DNA of 51,233 bases from Rhodobacteraceae bacterium UBA6141 (GTDB lineage Bacteria; Pseudomonadota; Alphaproteobacteria; Rhodobacterales; Rhodobacteraceae). Below the pieces are notes generated by a model. It was not told where the DNA came from and did no database searches. It worked only from the letters and a program-made list of their open reading frames with translations. Shown here one piece after another: positions 25,491 to 33,178 of this stretch. The first letter of the stretch is position 1. Each line of letters begins with the position of its first letter. Where the stretch lies: the NCBI GenBank assembly GCA_002423245.1, contig DIVD01000001.1:1-51233 (forward strand), written 5' to 3'. A program made the position numbers and the translations under genes.

Positions 25491-27848
25491 ATGCCGAGCG
25501 TGAAGGACATCCTGATGAGCATGGACTATGGCCCCGCGCCCGAATCCGCCGCCGAGGTGCACAGATGGCTGGCCGCGCGCGGCAGCTTCGGGCATTTCAT
25601 CGGCGGGCGCTTCACCGCGCCGGGCAAGACCTTTGCCAGCACGAACCCCGCGACGGGCGAGGATCTGGCGCAGGTCACGCAAGGGACGGCGCAGGACATC
25701 GCCGCCGCCGTCGCCGCCGCCCGCGCGGCGCAGCCGGGTTGGGCGGCGCTGCCGGGGCATGACCGGGCCAGATGGCTCTACGCGCTCGCGCGCCATGTGC
25801 AGAAGCGCGAGCGGTTCCTTGCGGTGCTGGAGGTGCTGGACAGCGGCAAGCCGATCCGCGAGGCGCGCGACATCGACATTCCGCTGGTCGCCCGGCACTT
25901 CTACCACCATGCCGGATGGGCCGAACTGGTGGCGGACGCGTTTCCGGGCGCGGCGCCCCTGGGCGTGTGCGGGCAGATCATCCCCTGGAACTTTCCGCTG
26001 CTGATGCTGGCCTGGAAGATCGCGCCGGCGCTGGCGGCGGGCAATGCCGTGGTGCTGAAGCCCGCCGAATACACGCCCCTGACCGCGCTGGCCTTTGCCG
26101 AGATCTGCGCCGAGATCGGCTTGCCCGCGGGCGTGGTCAACATCGTCACCGGCGATGGCGGGACCGGGGCGGCGCTGGTCGCGGCACGGGTGGACAAGAT
26201 CGCCTTCACCGGCTCGACCGAGGTCGGCCGCGCGATCCGCAAGGCGACGGCGGGCACCGGCAAGGCGCTGACGCTGGAGCTTGGCGGCAAGTCCCCCTTC
26301 ATCGTCTGCGCCGATTCCGATCTCGATGCGGCGGTCGAGGGCGTGGTGGATTCGATCTGGTTCAACCAGGGCCAGGTCTGCTGCGCGGGCAGCCGGATCC
26401 TGGTGGCCGAGGCGGTGGAGGAGACCTTCACCCGCCGCCTGACGGAGCGGCTGGCGCGGTTGCGGGTGGGCGACCCGCTGGACAAGTCGGTGGACATGGG
26501 CGCGCTGGTGCATCCGGTGCAACTGGCCCGCGTGCAGCGGATGGTGGCCTCGGCCACGGCGGCGGGCGCGCGGCTGGTGCAGGCGCAATGCGCGCTGCCC
26601 GGCACGGGCTGCTTCCATGCACCCGGTTTCCTCACCGGCGTGTCGCCCGCCAACCCGGTGGCGGATGCCGAGATCTTCGGCCCCGTCGCCACGCTGACCA
26701 GCTTTCGCACGCCCGACGAGGCGGTGGAACTGGCGAATGCCACGCGCTACGGGCTTGCCGCCTCGGTCTGGACGGAGAACGTGAACCTCGCGATGGATCT
26801 GGCGGCCAGGGTGAAGGCGGGTGTGGTCTGGGTGAATTCGGCCAACGTCTTCGACGCGGGCGCCGCCTTTGGCGGGATGCGCGAAAGCGGCTTTGGCCGC
26901 GAGGGCGGGCGCGCGGGGCTGCGCGACTATCTGCGCTGGCCCGAGGCGGCGGAATTGCCCGAGGCGGAAGCGGCGTTCAATGCCGCGCCCGTGCCCGAGG
27001 CGACGGGCCAGATGGGCGGCATCGACCGCACTGCAAAACTGTATGTCGGCGGCAGGCAGGTGCGGCCCGACAGCGGCCAGTCCTATGCCGTGGCGCATCA
27101 GGGCCGGGTGCTGGGGCTGGCCGGGCTTGGCAGCCGCAAGGACATCCGCAATGCGGTGGAGGCGGCAGCCGCGGCGGGCGACTGGGGCCGCGCCACGGCG
27201 CATAACCGCGCGCAGGTGCTGTATTTCCTGGCCGAGAACCTGTCGGCCCGCGCCGCCGAGTTCGCGGCGCGGCTGGTGGAGGGCGGGCATGGCGCCAGCG
27301 CCGCCGCGGCCGAGGTGGACCTCTCGATCCGCCGCGCCTTCCATTACGCGGCGCAGGCCGACAAGTTCGACGGCGCCGTGACCTCGACAAAATCCGCGCA
27401 TGTGACGCTGCAGATGCCCGAGCCGTTCGGGGTGATGGGCATCGTCTGCCCCGATGCCGCGCCGCTGCTGGGGCTGGTCAGCCTCGTACTGCCGGCGATC
27501 GCGATGGGCAACCGGGTGGTGGCGGTGCCGGCGGCCTCGCGCCCGTTCCCGGCGACGGACCTCGCGCAGGTGCTTGACTGCTCGGACCTGTCGGATGGCG
27601 TGGTGAACATCGTGACCGGGCCGAAGGACGAACTGGCATCCGTGCTCGCCCGGCATGACGGGGTGGCGGCGCTTTGGTATGTGGGCAGCGCCGAGGGGCG
27701 CGCGCTGGTCGAGGCCGAAAGCACCGGCAACCTCAAGCCGGTCTGGGCGATGGCGAACCGCGACTGGACGGCGCCAGAGGCTCAGGGCCGCGCCTTCCTG
27801 CATCGCGCCACGCAGGTCAAGACGATCTGGGTGCCTTACGGCGAGTGA
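25491..27848 (+). CDS. double-length aldehyde dehydrogenase family protein
   Basis: A 785-residue protein made of two ALDH domains. The first (about 30-490) is complete: IIPWNFPLLM for NAD binding, Glu263 in LELGGKSPF, and the catalytic Cys (Cys297) in FNQGQVCCAGS. The second (about 510-785) starts KLYVGGRQVRPDSG and keeps the cofactor-fold strand order (PFGVMGIVCPDAAPLLGLV, DGVVNIVTGPKDEL). It lacks the GGK and Cys motifs, so it is a degenerate, probably structural or oligomerising half. GGAGG lies 6 bases before the ATG, and the gene is coupled closely to deoC. The likely substrate is the acetaldehyde made by DeoC; this is inferred from context. Tandem ALDHs next to deoC are known in related bacteria. 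Confidence 0.9.
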   Translation: MPSVKDILMSMDYGPAPESAAEVHRWLAARGSFGHFIGGRFTAPGKTFASTNPATGEDLAQVTQGTAQDIAAAVAAARAAQPGWAALPGHDRARWLYALARHVQKRERFLAVLEVLDSGKPIREARDIDIPLVARHFYHHAGWAELVADAFPGAAPLGVCGQIIPWNFPLLMLAWKIAPALAAGNAVVLKPAEYTPLTALAFAEICAEIGLPAGVVNIVTGDGGTGAALVAARVDKIAFTGSTEVGRAIRKATAGTGKALTLELGGKSPFIVCADSDLDAAVEGVVDSIWFNQGQVCCAGSRILVAEAVEETFTRRLTERLARLRVGDPLDKSVDMGALVHPVQLARVQRMVASATAAGARLVQAQCALPGTGCFHAPGFLTGVSPANPVADAEIFGPVATLTSFRTPDEAVELANATRYGLAASVWTENVNLAMDLAARVKAGVVWVNSANVFDAGAAFGGMRESGFGREGGRAGLRDYLRWPEAAELPEAEAAFNAAPVPEATGQMGGIDRTAKLYVGGRQVRPDSGQSYAVAHQGRVLGLAGLGSRKDIRNAVEAAAAAGDWGRATAHNRAQVLYFLAENLSARAAEFAARLVEGGHGASAAAAEVDLSIRRAFHYAAQADKFDGAVTSTKSAHVTLQMPEPFGVMGIVCPDAAPLLGLVSLVLPAIAMGNRVVAVPAASRPFPATDLAQVLDCSDLSDGVVNIVTGPKDELASVLARHDGVAALWYVGSAEGRALVEAESTGNLKPVWAMANRDWTAPEAQGRAFLHRATQVKTIWVPYGE

Positions 27849-27852
27849 CGCG

Positions 27853-27899
27853 GGGCCGGGCGAAGGCCGGGCCGGGCGAAGGCGGGGCCGAGCGAAGGC
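27853..27899. repeat. three tandem 15/16-nt units after the ALDH stop codon
   Basis: GGGCCGGGCGAAGGC occurs at 27853-27867 and 27869-27883, with a one-base variant at 27885-27899; the period is 16. The array starts 5 bases after the ALDH stop codon. No hairpin with a T-tract is seen. The rest of the gap to sppA shows nothing recognisable. Confidence 0.85.
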
Positions 27900-28062
27900 G
27901 GTGGCGACCTGGTTCGCCATGCGGCCCGGCCCGGACGGGCCGCATCGCGCGGGCGATCGGGGCGCCGCCCTCTTCACCCTGCGCTCCGCGCGGGCGGGGC
28001 AGAAGAAACCGCGGCGGCATCGCAGGCTTGTTTGCGAGGCTGCGGCGGACTAGATCGGGGGC

Positions 28063-28866
28063 ATGAAACTGCGCATCCCCTTCGTGACCCGGCCGCCCCG
28101 CGTGTCCGTCCTGCGGCTGACGGGCGTGATCGGCGGCGCCGGGCGCGTGGGCCGCGGGCTGTCCGATGCCGGCACCGCCCCGCTGATCGAGCGCGCCTTC
28201 CGGCGCGGCAGGCCGCTGGCGGTGGCGCTGGTCGTCAATTCCCCCGGCGGCTCGCCGGTGCAGTCCTCGCTGATCGCGGCGCGGGTGCGGCGGCTGGCGG
28301 ATGAGTGCAAGCTGCCGGTCCATGCCTTCGTCGAGGATGTGGCGGCCTCGGGCGGCTACTGGCTGGCGACGGCGGCGGATGACATCTGGGCCGATGACAG
28401 CTCGCTGCTCGGGTCGATCGGCGTGATCTCGGCGGGCTTCGGCTTCCCCGAGTTCCTCAGCCGCCACGGGATCGAGCGGCGGGTGCACACGGCGGGCGGC
28501 TCGAAAAGCTTCCTCGACCCGTTCCGCCCGGAAAAACCCGAGGACGTGGCCCGGCTGACGGCGCTGCAAGAGCCGATCCATCAGGCCTTCATCGCGCAGG
28601 TGAAGGCGCGGCGCGGCGCGCGGCTGGCGGAGGGGGCGGATCTCTTCACCGGCGAGGTCTTCGTGGGCCGGCAGGCGGTGGCGGTGGGGCTGGCCGACGG
28701 CATCGGCCATCTGGTGCCGAAGATGAAGGCGGTCTATGGCGACAAGGTGCAGCTGGTCCTGCACGAACAGAGGCGGTCCGTGCTGCGGCGCATCGGGGTG
28801 GAGGCCGCCACGCAGGCGATGACCGCGGTGGAGGATCGCGGCCATTGGGCCCGGTTCGGGCTGTAG
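28063..28866 (+). CDS. S49 family (SppA-like) serine peptidase
   Basis: A 267-residue member of the SppA/SohB signal-peptide-peptidase family with the Ser/Lys dyad. Ser96 lies in EDVAASGGYWLATAAD, and a candidate Lys148 in AGGSKSFLDPF. The ClpP-like fold begins VSVLRLTGVIGG. Unlike E. coli SppA (618 residues, two domains) this is the short form, and no N-terminal transmembrane helix is visible. It may therefore be cytoplasmic or membrane-associated, as in Bacillus-type SppA without its anchor. A GGGGG ribosome site precedes the ATG. The small zinc-ribbon gene starts 2 bases after its stop, so they form one transcript. Confidence 0.9.
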   Translation: MKLRIPFVTRPPRVSVLRLTGVIGGAGRVGRGLSDAGTAPLIERAFRRGRPLAVALVVNSPGGSPVQSSLIAARVRRLADECKLPVHAFVEDVAASGGYWLATAADDIWADDSSLLGSIGVISAGFGFPEFLSRHGIERRVHTAGGSKSFLDPFRPEKPEDVARLTALQEPIHQAFIAQVKARRGARLAEGADLFTGEVFVGRQAVAVGLADGIGHLVPKMKAVYGDKVQLVLHEQRRSVLRRIGVEAATQAMTAVEDRGHWARFGL

Positions 28867-28867
28867 G

Positions 28868-29023
28868 ATGATGGTCAAGATCGTCACGCTGTTCCTGATC
28901 GTCATGTTGGCGCTGGCGATGCTCGGCGCCTTTCGCGTCAGGCGCGGGGTGCGGCGCTGCCCGGGCTGCGGACACTCCCGCATCGGTCCCGGCCCCTGCG
29001 GCTGCGGCAAATCCCGGAGGTGA
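28868..29023 (+). CDS. 51-residue single-helix zinc-ribbon peptide
   Basis: A small gene of 51 codons, starting MMVKIVTLFLIVMLALAMLG, which forms one transmembrane helix. An Arg-rich stretch follows, then two Cys pairs (CPGCGH and CGCG) within the last 21 residues, the layout of a tiny zinc ribbon. It sits 1 base after the sppA-like stop and 2 bases before the SDR start, and its last codons contain the ribosome site GGAGG for that gene. The precise packing and typical codon choice argue that it is real. Function is unknown; an accessory role for the membrane peptidase is a guess. Confidence 0.65.
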   Translation: MMVKIVTLFLIVMLALAMLGAFRVRRGVRRCPGCGHSRIGPGPCGCGKSRR

Positions 29024-29025
29024 GC

Positions 29026-29802
29026 ATGGGCAAGGCGCTGGTGACGGGCGGCGCGCGCCGTCTTGGCCGGGCGATGGTGCTGTATCTGGCGGCGCGCGGG
29101 CATGACGTGGCGATCCACTACGGCAGCTCCGCCGACGAGGCCGAAGCGACCGCCGCCGAGGCGCGGGCGCTTGGGGTGCAGGCGGTGACGCTGGCGGCCG
29201 ACCTGCTTGACGAGGATGCGGCCGCCGCGCTGGTGCCCGCGGCACGGCGCGCGCTTGGCGGGCCGCTGACGGTGCTGGTCAACAACGCCTCGATCTTCGA
29301 ATACGACACGATCCACAGCGCCACCCGCACCAGCTGGGACCGGCATCTGGGCTCCAACCTGCGCGCGCCCTTCGTGCTGACCCAGGGCTTCGCCGCGCAG
29401 GCGCCCGCGGCGAAGCTGGTGGAGGGCGAGCCGATGGCGCAGGCGCTGGTGGTCAACATGTGCGACCAGCGGGTGCTGAAGCCGACGCCGGAGTTCATGA
29501 CCTATTCGCTGGCCAAGGCCGGGCTCTGGGCACTGACCCGCAGCGCCGCGCAGGCACTGGCGCCGGATATCCGCGTCAACGCCATAGGTCCGGGGCCGAC
29601 CCTGCGCGCCGCGCGGCAGAGCGAGGAACATTTCGCCCGCCAGCGCGCCGCGACGCTTCTGGGCCGGGGTGCCGGGCCGACGGATGTGACCGCGGCGCTT
29701 GGCTATCTGCTGGATGCGCCCTCGGTGACCGGGCAAATGATCTGCACCGATGGCGGGCAGCATCTGGCCTGGCGGACGCCCGATGTTCAGGGGGTGGAAT
29801 GA
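29026..29802 (+). CDS. SDR family oxidoreductase (FolM/pteridine-reductase-like)
   Basis: A 258-residue short-chain dehydrogenase with the NADP-binding TGGARRLGRAM near the N-terminus, VLVNNASIFEYD (NNAS), and an active-site Tyr-Lys pair in MTYSLAKAGLWALT. The usual catalytic Ser position reads NMCDQRVLKP, a CD in place of SS. This pattern, with MCD or MxD before the Tyr, recalls FolM and pteridine reductases, which reduce dihydromonapterin or dihydrofolate. The assignment to that branch is tentative. An earlier GTG at 29020 overlaps the ribosome site; the ATG at 29026 with GGAGG 6 bases before it is better. Confidence 0.82.
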   Translation: MGKALVTGGARRLGRAMVLYLAARGHDVAIHYGSSADEAEATAAEARALGVQAVTLAADLLDEDAAAALVPAARRALGGPLTVLVNNASIFEYDTIHSATRTSWDRHLGSNLRAPFVLTQGFAAQAPAAKLVEGEPMAQALVVNMCDQRVLKPTPEFMTYSLAKAGLWALTRSAAQALAPDIRVNAIGPGPTLRAARQSEEHFARQRAATLLGRGAGPTDVTAALGYLLDAPSVTGQMICTDGGQHLAWRTPDVQGVE

Positions 29803-29945
29803 CGATGCAGCCCCCCGCCTTGGCCAGGATCAGCGCGACCGGCCCGCGCCCCCCGGACCCCTGCGGCGTTAACCTTTGGCCTCCGACACCGCAAGTTGTG
29901 CACCGCCGCCCCCCGGGTCACAAATCCGTTATGAATCCTCCAACC

Positions 29946-29974
29946 TTATCAGTCATTTGGCTGCCATGTAAAAT
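29946..29974 (+). promoter_or_regulatory. candidate sigma-70-type promoter in AT-rich leader of uvrC
   Basis: TTATCA (29946-29951), 17 bases, then TAAAAT (29969-29974) fit a housekeeping promoter. They lie in the 376-base gap 29803-30178, whose segment from about 29920 to 30115 is much richer in A and T than the rest of the window. Transcription from here would give uvrC a leader of about 200 bases that includes the hairpin and DnaA-box element. No gene was recognised in the gap. Confidence 0.4.
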
Positions 29975-30062
29975 ATTATGTAGTGATTCCAGCAAGTTGG
30001 AAATACGCCCAAAAATGAGGCAAAGCCACCAGACGGCGTGCGGACAACGGAAATTTGCGTCC

Positions 30063-30092
30063 GGGGAAAACTGTTCCCCAGACTTATCCACA
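30063..30092 (+). promoter_or_regulatory. GGGGAA-N5-TTCCCC hairpin followed by a perfect DnaA-box 9-mer
   Basis: An inverted repeat GGGGAA (30063-30068) / TTCCCC (30074-30079) stands 4 bases before TTATCCACA (30084-30092), the consensus DnaA-binding site. Only one such box is seen in the gap and no array of boxes, so this is not claimed as a replication origin. It could be a DnaA-responsive regulatory site for the uvrC-pgsA-moaD operon. Confidence 0.4.
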
Positions 30093-30178
30093 AAAACGGT
30101 GGAGATGTTTCTTCTTGCCCCGGCGCCCGAATCCAGACAACCGCAGGAAGAATCAGAGCCCGCAGGACATGGCAGGAC

Positions 30179-32092
30179 ATGGCCGGACCAGACCCGAATG
30201 ACATGACCGATCAGGCCGCAGATCAGCGGCCGCCTGCCGCGGCGACCGCGCTGACCGGCCATGCGCTGATCGCGTCGCAGCTGCGGATGCTCGACAACTC
30301 CCCCGGCGTCTACCGGATGCTCGATGCGCAGGCGCAGGTGCTCTATGTCGGCAAGGCGCGCAACCTGAAGGCGCGGGTGTCGAGCTATGCCCGCGCCTCG
30401 GGCCATTCGCCGCGCATCGCGCGGATGATCCGCGAAACCGCGCAGATGATGTTCCTGACCACGCGCACGGAAACCGAGGCGCTGCTGCTGGAACAGAACC
30501 TGATCAAGCAACTGAAACCGCGCTACAACGTGCTTCTGCGCGACGACAAGTCCTTTCCGAACATCCTTGTCAGCAAGCAGCATCGCTTCGCGCAGATCAA
30601 GAAGCACCGCGGCAAGCGCAGCGAACCGGGCGCCTATTACGGCCCTTTCGCCAGCGCGGGCGCGGTGAACCGCACGCTGAACCAGTTGCATAAGGTGTTC
30701 CTGCTGCGCAGCTGCTCGGACGCGATGTTCGAGAGCCGCACCCGCCCCTGCCTGCTCTACCAGATCAAGCGCTGCGCCGCGCCCTGCGTGGGCTATGTCA
30801 GCGAGGAGGATTACGCCGGGCTGGTGAACGATGCCGAGCGCTTCCTGCAGGGCCGGTCCACCAGCGTGCAGGCGACGCTGGCCCGGGCGATGGCCGAGGC
30901 GTCCGAGGCGATGGAGTTCGAACGCGCGGGCGCCCTGCGCGACCGGATCCGCGCGCTGACCAATGTTCAGCAGGCGCAGGGCGTCAACCCCCGCGGCGTG
31001 GCCGAGGCGGATGTGGTGGCGCTGCACATGGAGGGCGGGCAGGCCTGCGTGCAGGTGTTCTTCATCCGCGGCCACCAGAACTGGGGCAACCGCGATTTCT
31101 ATCCGCGCACCGGCTCGGGGGCCGAGGCGCCCGAGGTGCTGCAGGCCTTCCTCGCGCAGTTCTACGATGACAAGGAGCCGCCGCGGCTGATCCTGCTGTC
31201 GCATGGCATCGACGATCCCGACCTGATGACCCGGATTCTGTCCGACCGCGCCGGGCGAAAGGTCACGCTCGGGGTGCCCCGCCGCGGCGAGAAGGCGGAC
31301 CTGGTGGAGAACGCCGCCCGCAACGCCCGCGAAAGCCTCGCCCGGCGGATGAGCGAGAGCGCGACGCAGACCCGGCTGCTGGAGGGGCTGGCAGAGGCGT
31401 TCGGGCTGGAGGCGCCGCCGAAGCGGATCGAGGTCTATGACAACTCGCACCACCAGGGCAGCGATGCCGTGGGCGGGATGATCGTGGCGGGGCCGGAGGG
31501 CTTTGTGAAAGGACAGTATCGAAAATTCAACATTCGCGGCGAAGACCTGACCCCCGGAGACGACTTCGGCATGATGAAGGAGGTGCTGACCCGCCGCTTC
31601 ACCCGCCTGCTGAAGGAAGACCCGGACCGGCAGTCGGATGCCTGGCCGGACCTGCTGCTGATCGACGGCGGCGCGGGGCAGGTTTCGGCCGTGGCGCAGA
31701 TCCTGCGCGAGCTGGGCGTGGAGGATATCCCCATGGTGGGCGTGGCAAAAGGCATCGACCGCGACGCCGGCAAGGAGGAATTCCACCGCACCGGCCAGCG
31801 GCCCTTCGCATTGCAGCACAACGACCCGGTGCTTTATTTCGTGCAGCGCCTGCGCGACGAGGCGCATCGCTGGGCCATCGGCGCCCACCGCGCCAAGCGG
31901 TCCAGGGCCGTGGGCGCCACCCCGCTGGACGAGATTCCGGGCGTGGGCGCCAGCCGGAAAAGAGCACTTCTGCAACATTTCGGCAGTGCCAAGGCCGTGG
32001 CGCGCGCCGGGCTCTCGGACCTGAAGGCCACGCCGGGAATCTCCGAGGCAATGGCGCAGGCGATCCATGATTTCTTTCATGCCAGGGGCTGA
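30179..32092 (+). CDS. uvrC: excinuclease ABC subunit C
   Basis: About 637 residues; the nuclease making both incisions around bulky lesions in nucleotide-excision repair, acting with UvrA and UvrB. Domains in order: GIY-YIG nuclease (NSPGVYRMLDAQAQVLYVGK), a Cys-rich segment (RPCLLYQIKRCAAPCVGY), the UVR helical UvrB-binding motif (ARAMAEASEAMEFERAGALR), the RNase H-like nuclease (EVYDNSHHQGSDAVGGMIV and LLLIDGGAGQVSA), and C-terminal helix-hairpin-helix repeats (IPGVGASRKRALLQHFGSAK). The start is uncertain: ATGs at 30179 and 30203 are both plausible, and AGGAC precedes the first. Frame further upstream is not conserved. It heads the uvrC-pgsA-moaD run. Confidence 0.95.
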   Translation: MAGPDPNDMTDQAADQRPPAAATALTGHALIASQLRMLDNSPGVYRMLDAQAQVLYVGKARNLKARVSSYARASGHSPRIARMIRETAQMMFLTTRTETEALLLEQNLIKQLKPRYNVLLRDDKSFPNILVSKQHRFAQIKKHRGKRSEPGAYYGPFASAGAVNRTLNQLHKVFLLRSCSDAMFESRTRPCLLYQIKRCAAPCVGYVSEEDYAGLVNDAERFLQGRSTSVQATLARAMAEASEAMEFERAGALRDRIRALTNVQQAQGVNPRGVAEADVVALHMEGGQACVQVFFIRGHQNWGNRDFYPRTGSGAEAPEVLQAFLAQFYDDKEPPRLILLSHGIDDPDLMTRILSDRAGRKVTLGVPRRGEKADLVENAARNARESLARRMSESATQTRLLEGLAEAFGLEAPPKRIEVYDNSHHQGSDAVGGMIVAGPEGFVKGQYRKFNIRGEDLTPGDDFGMMKEVLTRRFTRLLKEDPDRQSDAWPDLLLIDGGAGQVSAVAQILRELGVEDIPMVGVAKGIDRDAGKEEFHRTGQRPFALQHNDPVLYFVQRLRDEAHRWAIGAHRAKRSRAVGATPLDEIPGVGASRKRALLQHFGSAKAVARAGLSDLKATPGISEAMAQAIHDFFHARG

Positions 32093-32110
32093 ACGGGTAA
32101 GACTGATCGC

Positions 32111-32734
32111 ATGAGATGGACGATCCCCAATACCCTGACGGTCCTGCGACTGCTCGCCGCCCCCGGCGTTCCGGTGATGTTCCTGTATTTCACCCGGCCC
32201 TGGGCGGACTGGGCGGCGCTGGCGCTGTTCCTGGGCGCCTCGGTCACCGACTGGGCGGACGGCTACCTCGCGCGGCTGTGGAACCAGCAGACGCGGTTCG
32301 GCGCGATGCTGGATCCCATCGCCGACAAGGCGATGGTGGTCATCGCGCTGGTGGTGATCACGGGCTATTCGGGGATGAACCCCTGGCTGATCCTGCCGGC
32401 CACCGCGATCCTGTTCCGCGAGGTGTTCGTGGCCGGGCTGCGCGAGTTCCTGGGCGCCGATTCGGGCAGGCTGCAGGTGACGAAACTGGCGAAATGGAAG
32501 ACAACGGCGCAGATGGTGGCGATCGGGGTGATGTTCCTTGGCACCGGGCTGACCTATGTCGTGCATGGCCGCGGGCCCGAGGCGGGCGGCGCGATCCGCT
32601 GGGCCGAGGGCGCGGCAGGCTGGGCGACGCTGGGCGGGCTGGTGCTGATCTGGGTCGCGGCGGCGCTGACGCTGGTGACAGGCTGGGACTATTTCCGCAA
32701 GGCGCTGCCCTACCTCGGGGATCCGCCCAAATGA
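32111..32734 (+). CDS. pgsA: CDP-diacylglycerol-glycerol-3-phosphate 3-phosphatidyltransferase
   Basis: A 207-residue membrane enzyme making phosphatidylglycerol phosphate from CDP-diacylglycerol and glycerol 3-phosphate. The CDP-alcohol phosphotransferase signature D-G-x2-A-R-x8-G-x3-D-x3-D is visible as DGYLAR, then FGAMLDPIADK, at about residues 53-80. The N-terminus WTIPNTLTVLRLLAAPGVP is characteristic of PgsA. Four or five membrane helices are apparent. It lies 18 bases after uvrC, the conserved neighbour in many Proteobacteria, and overlaps moaD by four bases. Confidence 0.95.
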   Translation: MRWTIPNTLTVLRLLAAPGVPVMFLYFTRPWADWAALALFLGASVTDWADGYLARLWNQQTRFGAMLDPIADKAMVVIALVVITGYSGMNPWLILPATAILFREVFVAGLREFLGADSGRLQVTKLAKWKTTAQMVAIGVMFLGTGLTYVVHGRGPEAGGAIRWAEGAAGWATLGGLVLIWVAAALTLVTGWDYFRKALPYLGDPPK

Positions 32735-32982
32735 TGCTGGACGTGCTCTATTTCGCCTGGGTGCGCGAGCGCCTCGGCCTGCCGAGGGAACGGGTGGAGA
32801 CCGGGGCCGCGACCGTGGCCGATCTGGTCGCCGAACTGGTGGCGCGCGAGGATCGCTATGCGGCCGCCTTCGCCGATACCGGCGCGCTGCGCGTGGCGCT
32901 GGATCAGGAGCTTGCGGAGTTTTCCGCGCCGCTGGCCGGCGTGCGCGAGGTCGCCTTCTTTCCGCCGATGACGGGGGGCTAG
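32731..32982 (+). CDS. moaD: molybdopterin synthase sulfur-carrier subunit (MoaD)
   Basis: An 83-residue ubiquitin-fold protein ending in the Gly-Gly that is adenylated and thiocarboxylated (FFPPMTGG). It begins MLDVLYFAWVRERLGLPRE, typical of MoaD. With MoaE it inserts the dithiolene sulfurs of molybdopterin. The start overlaps the pgsA stop (ATGA). In related bacteria moaE usually follows immediately; here the next gene is atpD, about 196 bases on, and no moaE is seen in the window. The spacer 32983-33178 shows no MoaE-like fragment. Confidence 0.93.
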   Translation: MMLDVLYFAWVRERLGLPRERVETGAATVADLVAELVAREDRYAAAFADTGALRVALDQELAEFSAPLAGVREVAFFPPMTGG

Positions 32983-33178
32983 CGCGCAGGCGGGCAGGCG
33001 ATCGCCCTGCATGGCCGCATCCTCGCGCGCAGCTTCCGGACACCCCGCACCCGTCTGCGCGCATCTACCGCAGGCACATGCCGGTTGAACTGGCGGCGGC
33101 CATCGGCGAAGCTGGCTCGCGGGCAGATCCTTTTCGCAGAACCTTTTCACTGTCGTGCCGGACGGGAGAATATCGGGA

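Noticed and set aside
25437..27977. 846-codon open frame on the minus strand
   Set aside because: Antisense to the aldehyde dehydrogenase gene, with no recognisable domain.
29803..30178. Replication origin suggested by DnaA box and AT-rich stretch
   Set aside because: Only one exact DnaA box and no box array; neighbours are not typical origin genes. Kept as a regulatory-site candidate only.
32983..33178. Remnant of moaE between moaD and atpD
   Set aside because: Translation of the spacer in all frames gave nothing like a MoaE start or core by eye.
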